A stretch of DNA of 8,508 bases from an uncultured Clostridium sp. (lineage in GTDB: Bacteria; Bacillota_A; Clostridia; Lachnospirales; Lachnospiraceae), in NCBI GenBank assembly GCA_900556965.1, contig USQV01000026.1, forward strand, positions 1-8,508. The letters are read 5' to 3'. This document shows positions 1-7,900 of this stretch, in pieces. The first letter of the stretch is position 1; each line of letters begins with the position of its first letter. Below the pieces are notes generated by a model that was not told the origin of the DNA, did not search any database, and worked only from the letters and a program-made list of their open reading frames with translations. Both the position numbers and the translations under genes were made by a program.

Positions 1-231
1 TCCCGGTATGATCTCAATGATATCTTTGATCTTTGATTCGTCGAATTCCGCCCGGCTGCTCACAGCCACCACATATCCCGTTCGCTTCGTATCTCCGCGG
101 CCGAAGGGTACGGAAACTCTGGTGCCTGCGCCAACTATAGAGAACAGATGGGGAGGGATCCTGTACTGGAACACACGATCAACGTTTTTTACGGAAATAT
201 CGATAATGACATCTGCATATTTCTGTTCCAA
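1..231 (-). CDS. priA: Primosomal protein N' (PriA), N-terminal 77 residues, cut by window edge
   Basis: PriA is the 3'-to-5' helicase that recognises stalled replication forks and reloads the replicative helicase. Only the N-terminal 3'-DNA-binding region is in the window; the helicase domain and zinc fingers lie beyond position 1. The translation begins LEQKYADVIIDISVKNVDRV and continues with FQYRIPP and VGAGTRVSVPFGRGDTKRTGYV, the usual pattern of this domain (a short beta strand, a D-R-x-F-x-Y-x-(I/V)-P segment, then a G-x-x-V-x-V-P-F-G-x-R loop). The start is TTG at 231-229. An in-frame TAA at 252-250 lies six codons upstream and there is no ATG or GTG between, so TTG is forced. An ATG at 235-233 is in another frame and soon meets a stop. 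The gene starts 22 bases after the murF stop and is very probably co-transcribed with murE and murF. Identification rests on the N-terminus only, but the match to the family is clear. Confidence 0.9.
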   Translation of the reverse strand, partial: MEQKYADVIIDISVKNVDRVFQYRIPPHLFSIVGAGTRVSVPFGRGDTKRTGYVVAVSSRAEFDESKIKDIIEIIPG

Positions 232-237
232 GCATAT

Positions 238-244
238 CCCTCCC
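238..244 (-). promoter_or_regulatory. Ribosome binding site of priA (GGGAGGG) that fixes a TTG start
   Basis: On the minus strand GGGAGGG is followed by ATATGC (6 bases) and then TTG. The spacing is good for the TTG at 231 and too short for the out-of-frame ATG at 235. The site lies wholly in the 22-base gap after murF, so priA has its own initiation signal and does not depend on translational coupling alone. Confidence 0.75.
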
Positions 245-253
245 TTCTTTTAA

Positions 254-1639
254 TTAGTCTGCTTTTGCGATAAATTCTGCCGCGATGGTGAAAAGGCCGA
301 TGGAATTGGAGCCTTTAAAAAGAAGACAGTCTCCTTCCCGAACCTCTTTCTCCAGCCATTTTGTCAATTCCTTTTTGTCGAGAAATTCATGTACCGGTAT
401 ATTGGATACCGAATGGATTCCTTCTGCCAGAGAATGACAGGCTTCTCCAAGGGTCACCGCCATGTCGATCCCAATTTTCCCGGCATATTCTCCTACCTCA
501 CGATGGTACGCAAGATTATTTTCTCCCAGCTCCTTCATATCAGCAAGTACCGCAATATGGCGTGCCCCCGGACACAATGTCTTAAATACCTGAAGGGATG
601 CCTTCATGGAAGCCGGGCTGGCATTGTAGGAATCGTCAAGGATCGTAAATTTCTTTCCGACATGGATCTGCTGACGGTTTTTAAAGCCGGTAAAGGAAAG
701 CAGTCCCTCGGCCGCCTGCTTCATCGTCATGCCAAGCTCTGTGCAGACAGCAATGGCAGACATGGCATTCATTACATTATGTTCTCCGAGGACATTTAAA
801 ACGATCCTTTCACGCTCTGATCCATGTACTGCTGTAAATTCCATTCCGTTCTCGAGGGTATGGATATCTACTGCACGGAAATCGCAGTTTTCTCCCCTAC
901 CGTAATAAAGAGTTTTTACCCCGTCTTTTCCTTTTGTCCGACAGAGCATATCATCATCACCGTTTAAGATCAAAACACCGTCTGCAGAAAGGCCATCCTG
1001 GATCGTCATCTTTTCCCTGTAAATGTTTTCCCGGGAGCCGAGCTGTTCGATATGGGCAATGCCGATATTCGTTATTACTGCGATCTGCGGCCTTGTGATC
1101 TTTGCGATCACGGTGAGCTCTCCCGGCTCACTCATTCCAAGCTCAATGACACCTACCTGATCCTCTTTTGATATTTCAGAGATTGTGATCGGAACTCCCA
1201 CCTGGCTGTTGCTGTTTCCGGGAGTTTTGTATACACGATATGCGGCAGACAGGGCTGCTGCGATCATTTCCCTTGTTGTAGTCTTTCCCACACTTCCGGT
1301 CACTCCGACAAGGGGAAGCGTCAGGCGGCCACGCATATATCGTCCGACATCCTGAAGTGCCTTTATTGTATCGTCCACACGGATAATGGCCGTTTCTTTT
1401 TTCAGCTCCTCCGGGACAGCATCATGCTCAGAGGTAAACACACAAGCCGCACCTGCCTCAATGACCTGGGGTATAAATTTATGGCTGTCTACCTTTTCTC
1501 CGTGGAGCGGCACAAAAAGATCACCGGGCGCAGCTTCTCGCGAATCCAGTTTAATATGCTCCACATACTTTTTGCTGTCGCCCCATAGGAGCTTTCCCTT
1601 TGAAGCCAGTAAAAGATCCTGCACTGTCATCTGTTCCAT
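254..1639 (-). CDS. murF: UDP-MurNAc-tripeptide:D-Ala-D-Ala ligase (MurF)
   Basis: MurF is the cytoplasmic, ATP-dependent ligase that adds D-alanyl-D-alanine to UDP-MurNAc-tripeptide, the last soluble step in building the peptidoglycan pentapeptide. The protein has 461 residues, normal for the family. Its three domains are visible. The N-terminal uridine-binding domain has LDSREAAPGDLFVPLHGEK (about 31-49). The central ATPase domain has the P-loop GSVGKTTT (115-122), the GNSNSQVGVP loop (141-150) and SRENIYREK (202-210), whose Lys210 is the likely carbamylated lysine. The C-terminal domain has the MurF hallmark DDSYNASPASM (335-345) and AVLADMKELGE (363-373). Where most MurF proteins have GMNHPGE or GTNHPGE, this one reads GMSEPGE (168-174). 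The ATG directly follows the murE stop (TAG 1642-1640) and has an AAGGAG 9 bases upstream, inside the murE end. This suggests translational coupling of two successive enzymes of the pathway. Confidence 0.96.
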   Translation of the reverse strand: MEQMTVQDLLLASKGKLLWGDSKKYVEHIKLDSREAAPGDLFVPLHGEKVDSHKFIPQVIEAGAACVFTSEHDAVPEELKKETAIIRVDDTIKALQDVGRYMRGRLTLPLVGVTGSVGKTTTREMIAAALSAAYRVYKTPGNSNSQVGVPITISEISKEDQVGVIELGMSEPGELTVIAKITRPQIAVITNIGIAHIEQLGSRENIYREKMTIQDGLSADGVLILNGDDDMLCRTKGKDGVKTLYYGRGENCDFRAVDIHTLENGMEFTAVHGSERERIVLNVLGEHNVMNAMSAIAVCTELGMTMKQAAEGLLSFTGFKNRQQIHVGKKFTILDDSYNASPASMKASLQVFKTLCPGARHIAVLADMKELGENNLAYHREVGEYAGKIGIDMAVTLGEACHSLAEGIHSVSNIPVHEFLDKKELTKWLEKEVREGDCLLFKGSNSIGLFTIAAEFIAKAD

Positions 1640-3112
1640 CTACTTCATCTCCTTCACAGCTTCCTCTACCACTTCCCGATCAAGGAAGTGATGTCTTACG
1701 CCTTCGATCTCCTGATAATCCTCATGACCTTTTCCGATGATGGCGATCATATCGCCTTCCTCGGCATGGTGGATCGCGTAAAAGATCGCCTGGCGGCGGT
1801 CAGGAATGACCTTATATGCACCGGAGGTTTTTGAGATACCGATCTTAATATCCTTTATGATGTCTTCATTTTTTTCATATCGCGGGTTATCGGCCGTCAG
1901 GATACAAAGATCCGCCAACCGACCTCCAATCTCTCCCATGGAATACCGTCTTTCCTTCGCCCGGTTTCCTCCGCAGCCAAAAACGCATACAAGACGTTTC
2001 GGTTTATAATCCCTGAGGGTTGTAAGAAGGCTCTCCATGCTGACTGCATTGTGGGCATAATCAACGATCACACTGCATTTTTTAGAAACATAAGCGATCT
2101 CCATACGACCGTCTACCCGGATGTTTTCGAGGGCATTTCTAAGAACGGCTTCCTCCACATTTTCATTCTTAAGGGCAAGGGCACAGACAGAAAGGGCAGC
2201 CAGTGCATTATCTGCATTGAATCTTCCAGGCATTCCGACCCGCACCCTTCCGTTCATACCGCCGTGAATGTCAAATTCGATCCCAACGAAATCATGATCC
2301 TTTGCATAATGGATCCCATCTCCATAAAAATCGGCCTCCCGCTCCAGTCCATAAGTAAAGAGCTTACAGGACGCATCACGGATCACCTCATCATAATGAT
2401 CCATGTCCCTGTTTACGATGCCTGTTTTACATACCGTGAGAAGTCTGGATTTATAATACAGATACTCATCAAAGCTCTCATGTTCCTTCGGGCCGATATG
2501 ATCCGGAGAAATATTCGTAAACAGCCCGAGATCAAACTTGATCCCGCCGACCCGGTGAAGCATCAGCGCCTGGGAGGACACCTCCATTACCATACAGTTA
2601 CAGCCGGCCTCCACCATTTTAGAGAAATACTCCTGTACCACATACGATTCCGGCGTTGTATTAGCAGTGGGGTACTTTTTGCCGTCTATGATGGCGCCAT
2701 TCGTACCGATAAGCCCGACTCTCTTTCCCGATGCTTCCAGTATGGTTTTTACCATATAGCTCGTTGTGGTCTTCCCCTTTGTTCCGGTTATTCCGATGGT
2801 CAGAAGCTTTTCAGCCGGATATCCAAATCTTGCAGCCGATAACTCTGCCAGAGCCTCTCTCCCGTTTTTCACAATGATAACAGTCACATTCTCCATAACA
2901 GAGACCGGACGCTCTGTCACCAGTACACGGCAGCCGGCGCGAAGCACATCCGGGATAAAGTCATGGGAATCCCTGACACTTCCCTTTATGCATACAAATA
3001 CAGAGGCTGGGCACGCCTTTCTGGAGTCATAGATCACTTCCTCAACCTGCGTGTCCAGACTGCCCTGGGCAAGCGTATACGAAAGTCTGGTAAGCCAATC
3101 TCCAATTCTCAT
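1640..3112 (-). CDS. murE: UDP-MurNAc-L-Ala-D-Glu:meso-diaminopimelate ligase (MurE)
   Basis: MurE adds the third residue of the stem peptide to UDP-MurNAc-L-Ala-D-Glu with ATP in the cytoplasm. From the chosen ATG the protein has 490 residues, as expected. Visible elements in order: N-terminal domain with IYDSRKACPASVFVCIKG (27-44), P-loop GTKGKTTT (110-117), TTPE (152-155) and MEVSSQAL (176-183) for the dipeptide substrate, SPDHIGPKEH (202-211), YYKSRL (219-224) with Lys221 the likely carbamylated lysine, VDYAHN (350-355), GCGGNRAKERR (379-389), DNPR (408-411) and GKGHE (460-464). DNPR with GKGHE is the known signature for meso-diaminopimelate rather than L-lysine. The first in-frame start at 3154 is a GTG with no ribosome binding site and would add 14 unlike residues; the ATG at 3112 has GAGGG six bases upstream and gives the normal MRIGDWL start. 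murE leads the murE-murF-priA group, and no clear promoter of its own is visible. Confidence 0.95.
   Translation of the reverse strand: MRIGDWLTRLSYTLAQGSLDTQVEEVIYDSRKACPASVFVCIKGSVRDSHDFIPDVLRAGCRVLVTERPVSVMENVTVIIVKNGREALAELSAARFGYPAEKLLTIGITGTKGKTTTSYMVKTILEASGKRVGLIGTNGAIIDGKKYPTANTTPESYVVQEYFSKMVEAGCNCMVMEVSSQALMLHRVGGIKFDLGLFTNISPDHIGPKEHESFDEYLYYKSRLLTVCKTGIVNRDMDHYDEVIRDASCKLFTYGLEREADFYGDGIHYAKDHDFVGIEFDIHGGMNGRVRVGMPGRFNADNALAALSVCALALKNENVEEAVLRNALENIRVDGRMEIAYVSKKCSVIVDYAHNAVSMESLLTTLRDYKPKRLVCVFGCGGNRAKERRYSMGEIGGRLADLCILTADNPRYEKNEDIIKDIKIGISKTSGAYKVIPDRRQAIFYAIHHAEEGDMIAIIGKGHEDYQEIEGVRHHFLDREVVEEAVKEMK
1649..1654 (-). promoter_or_regulatory. Ribosome binding site of murF inside the murE 3' end
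   Basis: AAGGAG on the minus strand encodes the Lys-Glu of the MurE C-terminus and stands 9 bases before the murF ATG at 1639. The murE stop TAG and murF ATG are directly adjacent. A ribosome that ends murE therefore covers the murF initiation site. Confidence 0.8.
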
Positions 3113-3118
3113 ATTCAA

Positions 3119-3123
3119 CCCTC
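3119..3123 (-). promoter_or_regulatory. Ribosome binding site of murE (GAGGG), decides the start
   Basis: GAGGG lies 6 bases before the ATG at 3112. The alternative GTG start at 3154 follows TTTCAATTTCGC, which has no such motif and belongs to the tail of the fhs terminator, so the shorter protein is preferred. Confidence 0.75.
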
Positions 3124-3133
3124 TTTTCCTGCA

Positions 3134-3152
3134 GTACCGAAGGCTCCGGTAC
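3134..3152 (-). repeat. Inverted repeat in the murE leader
   Basis: The arms GTACCG and CGGTAC are perfect complements with 7 bases between; on the minus strand a G-U pair can extend the stem to 7. It lies between the fhs terminator hairpin and the murE ribosome binding site and has no T-tract after it. It could protect or space the murE leader after processing, or be chance. No function can be assigned. Confidence 0.5.
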
Positions 3153-3153
3153 A

Positions 3154-3187
3154 CGCGAAATTGAAAGCAGGCGGAAGATCCGCCTGC
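3154..3187 (-). terminator. Rho-independent terminator-like hairpin after fhs, weak T-tract
   Basis: The arms GCAGGCGGA and TCCGCCTGC (3187-3167 on the minus strand) pair perfectly over 9 bp with a 3-base loop. The hairpin begins 9 bases after the fhs stop codon. It is followed by TTTCAATTTC, a broken T-tract, so termination is probably incomplete and some read-through into murE-murF-priA is likely. This fits the absence of an obvious promoter between fhs and murE. Confidence 0.7.
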
Positions 3188-3196
3188 ATACTCTTG

Positions 3197-4867
3197 TTAG
3201 AACAGTCCTGTGATCCGTCCGTTTTCATCCACATCGATATTGTCAGCAGCCGGCTTCTTAGGAAGACCCGGCATAGTCATGATCGCACCGGTCAGTGCAA
3301 CCACAAAGCCTGCTCCGGCGCTTACATATACATCACGGACGGTCAGATCAAAGCCCTCAGGACGTCCGAGCTTTGTCTGGTCATCAGACAGGGAATACTG
3401 CGTTTTTGCCATGCAGACCGGGAACTCCCCAAAGCCCATGTCTGTAATCTTTGCGATGGCTTTCTTGGCTGCCGGAGAATAGGATACCTTTCCGGCCCCG
3501 TAGATCTCTTTCGCGATCGTTTCAATTTTTTCACTGATGCTAAGCTCAGCCTTATAAAGCGGCTCAAAATGGCTTTCTTTTGTTTCCAATGTTTTGATCA
3601 CCTTTTCCGCCAGCTCCATGCCGCCGTCGCCGCCCTTTGCCCATACCTCAGACAGGGCAAATTCACAGCCTCTCTCCTCGCAGAAGTTTTTGATAAATTC
3701 ATACTCTGCCGGTGTGTCAGTAAGGAAGGAGTTCAATGTTACAACTACCGGAACATGATACTTCTGGATATTTTCGATGTGCTTCTCCAGATTAACAATG
3801 CCCCTCTTAAGTGCGTCAAGATCTTCAACGCCAAGCTGATCCTTCGGAACGCCTCCGTTGTACTTAAGTGCTCTTACAGTAGCCACCAGAACAACTGCAT
3901 CCGGCTTAAGTCCTGCCTTTCTGCACTTGATATCAAAGAATTTCTCTGCGCCGAGATCCGCACCAAAGCCTGCCTCTGTAACGGCAATATCAGCAAGCTT
4001 CAGGGCTGTTCTTGTTGCCATAACGCTGTTGCAGCCATGAGCAATGTTGGCAAAGGGGCCGCCGTGGACAAGGGCACCTGTATGCTCAAGAGTCTGGATC
4101 AGGTTCGGCTTGAGGGCATCCTTAAGCAGAGCCGCCATGGAGCCGACGGCATTTAACTGCTTTGCCGTAACAGGCTCTCCGGCAAAGTTATAGGCTACAA
4201 CGATCCTTCCGAGACGTTCCTTAAGGTCCTTCATGTCTGTGGCAAGGCAGAGGATCGCCATGATCTCCGATGCCACCGTAATTACAAAGTGATCCTCACG
4301 GACAACGCCGTCTCCCTTTGCGCCAAGGCCGACTACGATATTTCTGAGAACACGGTCATTCATATCAAGGCAGCGCTTCCATAAGATCTGTCTTGTATCG
4401 ATACCGAGGGCATTTCCCTGCTGGATGTGGTTATCCAGTAAAGCCGCAAGAAGGTTGTTCGCAGTCGTGATCGCATGGAAATCACCGGTAAAGTGAAGGT
4501 TCAGATCCTCCATCGGAACAACCTGAGCGTATCCGCCGCCTGCTGCTCCGCCCTTAATTCCGAAACACGGCCCGAGGGATGGTTCACGAAGTGCCAGCAT
4601 TGCTGTCTTTCCCGCTTTTGTCAGTGCCTGTGCAAGACCGATGCTGGTTGTTGTTTTTCCTTCTCCTGCCGGAGTCGGGTTGATGGCAGTAACAAGAACC
4701 AGCTTTCCGTCCGGTCTGTCCTTGATCTCCTCCCAAAGCTCATTTGAAATTTTAGCCTTATACTTTCCGTAGAGCTCCAGATCATCCTCTGAAATACCAT
4801 ACTGAGCCGCAACCTCCCGGATCGGAAGCATCTTAGTTTCCTGTGCGATTTCGATATCTGTTTTCAT
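3197..4867 (-). CDS. fhs: Formate-tetrahydrofolate ligase
   Basis: This cytoplasmic enzyme (formyl-THF synthetase) joins formate to tetrahydrofolate with ATP to give 10-formyl-THF, for purine synthesis, initiator formyl-Met and, in acetogens, the methyl branch of the Wood-Ljungdahl pathway. At 556 residues it has the full family length. It shows the nucleotide-binding motif TPAGEGKTT (65-73), the first family signature in [20 protein letters not shown] (94-113) and the second in [12 protein letters not shown] (328-339), plus [18 protein letters not shown] (264-281). The ATG at 4867 has a strong AGGAG-type site 7 bases upstream. It lies between ftsK and murE; a hairpin follows its stop. The enzyme alone does not show whether the host is an acetogen, since many non-acetogenic clostridia have it too. 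No folate operon partner is in the window. Confidence 0.98.
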   Translation of the reverse strand: MKTDIEIAQETKMLPIREVAAQYGISEDDLELYGKYKAKISNELWEEIKDRPDGKLVLVTAINPTPAGEGKTTTSIGLAQALTKAGKTAMLALREPSLGPCFGIKGGAAGGGYAQVVPMEDLNLHFTGDFHAITTANNLLAALLDNHIQQGNALGIDTRQILWKRCLDMNDRVLRNIVVGLGAKGDGVVREDHFVITVASEIMAILCLATDMKDLKERLGRIVVAYNFAGEPVTAKQLNAVGSMAALLKDALKPNLIQTLEHTGALVHGGPFANIAHGCNSVMATRTALKLADIAVTEAGFGADLGAEKFFDIKCRKAGLKPDAVVLVATVRALKYNGGVPKDQLGVEDLDALKRGIVNLEKHIENIQKYHVPVVVTLNSFLTDTPAEYEFIKNFCEERGCEFALSEVWAKGGDGGMELAEKVIKTLETKESHFEPLYKAELSISEKIETIAKEIYGAGKVSYSPAAKKAIAKITDMGFGEFPVCMAKTQYSLSDDQTKLGRPEGFDLTVRDVYVSAGAGFVVALTGAIMTMPGLPKKPAADNIDVDENGRITGLF

Positions 4868-4870
4868 AGT

Positions 4871-4879
4871 ACCTCTCCT
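4871..4879 (-). promoter_or_regulatory. Strong ribosome binding site of fhs
   Basis: AGGAGAGGT on the minus strand ends 3 bases before the ATG; its AGGAG core has a 7-base spacer. It is the strongest such site in the window, in line with the high expression usual for this enzyme. A lone TATAAC lies at 4897-4892 but no matching -35 stands at 16-19 bases, so I do not call a promoter. Confidence 0.75.
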
Positions 4880-4944
4880 CTTGTTAAGAAAGTTATAGTT
4901 CGTTTATCTCAAGGCCCCTTTCGGGCATTTCGATCATTGGCCCC

Positions 4945-4967
4945 GGCAGGCCAAAAAACGGCCTGCC
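4945..4967 (-). repeat. Perfect inverted repeat between ftsK and fhs, T-tract in the loop
   Basis: The arms GGCAGGCC and GGCCTGCC pair over 8 bp; the 7-base loop on the minus strand is GTTTTTT. It begins 12 bases after the ftsK stop. The T-run is inside the loop rather than after the stem, and GGGGCC follows, so it is not a standard intrinsic terminator in either direction. It may be a 3'-end-stabilising or pausing hairpin for ftsK, or part of a structured fhs leader. Confidence 0.6.
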
Positions 4968-4979
4968 CTTGTGGATCCG

Positions 4980-7900
4980 TTAATATCCGGATTCCAGCAG
5001 TTCTTCAAACTGTTCCATCGACATAAGGATCTTTCTCGGCTTCGTGCCTTCCTCCTCGCCGACCACACCGGCCTCGGCAAGCTGATCCATGATACGTGCT
5101 GCCCGGTTAAAACCGATCTTAAACATACGCTGAAGCATTCCTATGGTAGCTTTATCCTTTTCGATGATAAAGCGTCCCGCATCGGTAAACAGCAGATCTC
5201 TGTCACTTCCCCCGCCGCTGCCGCCTGCTGATGCACCCAGAGTCATCTTTTTCTCGATTTCCTTATTATAGCAGGTGTCATCGTTCTGCTCCTTTATGTA
5301 TTCCGTCACACTTGCCACCTCATTATCGGAAACAAACGCTCCCTGAACCCGGATTGGTTTCGGATATCCGGAGGGATAAAACAGCATGTCACCGTTTCCC
5401 AGAAGCTTTTCCGCTCCGTTCATGTCAAGGATCGTTCTGGAATCCACACCGGAGGCAACAGAGAATGCGATACGGGAAGGTACATTCGCCTTGATCACGC
5501 CGGTGATGACGTTGACGGAAGGACGCTGTGTTGCGATCACAAGATGGATCCCGGCTGCTCTTGCAAGCTGGGCCAAACGGCAAATGGCATCCTCTACTTC
5601 TCCCGACGCCACCATCATAAGATCCGCAAGCTCATCAATAATGATAACCAGTTGAGGAAGCTTGGATGGGATCTTTTCCGGAGAAACATCCTTTGCCTCC
5701 TCCATGCTCTTGATCCTTGCATTATAGCCCTTAAGATCGCGGACGTTGGCCTGTGCAAATTTATTATAACGTTCCATCATTTCTGCTACGGCCCAGTTTA
5801 AGGCACCGGCAGCTTTTTTCGGATCTGTTACGACCGGTATCAGAAGGTGAGGTATCCCGTTATAAACAGAAAGCTCTACAACCTTCGGATCGATCATGAT
5901 CAGCTTCACATCGTCCGGTGAAGACCGGTAGATCAGGCTCATGATCATTGTGTTAATCCCTACTGATTTACCGGATCCGGTCTGTCCGGCGATCAGAAGG
6001 TGAGGCATCTTTGCCAGATCGGCAACGATAGTCTGCCCTCCGATATCCTTTCCGACGACGAAGGCCAGTCTGGAGGGATGCTTTCTAAACTCCTCGCTCT
6101 CTAACAGGCCCCGCAGATAGACGATGCTGTTTGTCTTATTCGGAACCTCGATACCCACCGCCGCTTTTCCGGGGATCGGAGCCTCAATACGGATATCGGT
6201 GGCTGCAAGATTCAGCTTGATATCATCTGCCAGCGACTGGATCTTGCTGACCTTTACTCCCTGCTCCGGGTGAAGCTCATATCGTGTCACCGTCGGACCG
6301 CAGCTGATATTCGTCACTGTTACACCAACGCCGAAATTCTTTAATGTCTGCTGAAGCTTGATCGCAGTTTCCCTGTATTCTCTATCAGACTGGCCGGAAA
6401 CCTGCTCCGGCCCCTTATTAAGCAGGGAAAGCGGTGGGATCACATAGGGCTTTTTGGGTTTTTCCTCCGTCTTTTTGATCTCCTTCAGAACACTCTCATC
6501 CGCGTCTTCCTTCGCTTCCGCCTTTTTCTTTTCCGTCTTTTGGCGAAGGATCTCCTCCGCATCCGTTTCGATGATCTTTCCGGTCGCTGTCACTACTCTC
6601 TTTCGATCCGAAGGGGCCTCGCTTTGAGTGGCCGCCACCCTTGGGATCTCCGCCTCATCCGGAACATCTGCTTCGTACTGACTGTATGCGTCCCTTTCAA
6701 TGACTTCACTGTCTTGAAGGTCTGTTTCAGACAGAAGATCAGTCTCGTATTGCGGTTTTGCCTCCCTTTGCGTAGCTGCCTCGTTTTGAATGTCAGCTTC
6801 GCTTTGTGTGACTGCCTCGCTTTGACTGTCGGCTTCCCTTTGACTGTTTCTCTCGTCTTGAATGTCTGCTGCCTGCTTTTCTGTTAGTTCATGTATTTCA
6901 TCCCAATCATCGTCAAAGGCGTCTTCCTTAAAGTCCAGCTCCGAATCGAGCCAGTAGTCATTGTCCTGCTCTGAGTTTTCTTTATTAAAGACATCCATGG
7001 CATCAAAATCGCTGCTGTTCCTGCTGATAAATACATCATCATCGGAATCCTTCCCGTTATGCAGGATCGTACCATGAAAGACATCCGCCGGATCCTCTTT
7101 GGATACAGGTGCTTCAACCGTATTCTCCACCTTGCTCGGACTGCTGTGGTCTGTAAGATCCATCTCCGAAGCTTCCGGCATTCTTGCATTCTCCGGCTTA
7201 AAGGGTGATGCCTGCTGTGCTGGTTCTGTCTGCATTTTGGGTTCCGCAGCAGGTATTGCCGGAGTTTTTGAAAGATCCGTAGAAGCCAGATCAACACCCT
7301 GAACCTTCTGTTCACTTCTTAAGCGCTGCTTTTCTTCCCGCTTTTCTTCCCGGAGCTCCTTTCTTCTTCCGTAGTCCTCTTTTGCTAAATTATATGCTTT
7401 TCCGCTGCCTCGTCTTACCGCCGAAACAAAGGATCTTTCCGTAATACAGACCATGCTGATGATACCAAGCACAAGAAGCACCAGATAAGCACCGATGGTT
7501 CCTACGATCTTATGTAAGAGCAGGACAAGGATACCACCGATGATTCCTCCTCCAAGCCCGCTCCGGCCGGCCATATCATAGATCTCCTTCAATGTCTGGC
7601 CCTCTTTATATCCGCCGCCGAACATTAGCTGGAACAAACCGCAAAGTGCGATCAAAAGACCTTCTACTGCCAGCATCTTGTAGACAGCACGCATATTTCC
7701 TTTATTAGAAGCATAAAAAATAAATCCCAAAAACAGAAGCACAGGCGCTGCATATCCGATACTGCCGAATACGCCGAGCATCATACTGCTGAACAGATCT
7801 CCCAGCGTGCCGCAGATATGGAAATTACTGAGAAATAAAAAAACGCAGGCGGCAAAGGATATAAGAATGACAGCTTCAGACTGAATCAGTCCGTTATTTG

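Noticed and set aside
2051..2842. A 263-codon open frame on the plus strand opposite murE
   Set aside because: It lies wholly inside conserved murE sequence on the other strand, and its translation shows no family features. It is a shadow of murE codon usage.
3113..3154. A longer MurE starting from GTG at 3154
   Set aside because: There is no ribosome binding site before it, it would begin within the tail of the fhs terminator, and its extra 14 residues do not resemble MurE N-termini.
2963..4156. A 397-codon open frame on the plus strand running across the murE 5' end, the murE-fhs gap and the fhs 3' half
   Set aside because: It is antisense to two clear enzymes, reads through the terminator hairpin, has no ribosome binding site or recognisable domain, and its Cys- and His-rich translation is typical of the complement of coding DNA.
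4892..4918. A possible fhs promoter with TATAAC and TTGAGA on the minus strand
   Set aside because: The two boxes are only 9 bases apart, too close for sigma-A, and no -35-like hexamer stands at 16-19 bases from TATAAC.
6615..6866. A CRISPR-like array because of the regular 18-base period
   Set aside because: The units are contiguous with no spacers, keep the reading frame, and encode a degenerate peptide repeat inside ftsK.
6884..7315. A 143-codon open frame on the minus strand within the ftsK linker
   Set aside because: It is out of frame with the translocase, Arg-rich, and lies in the low-complexity linker where stops are rare in several frames. No start signal is seen.
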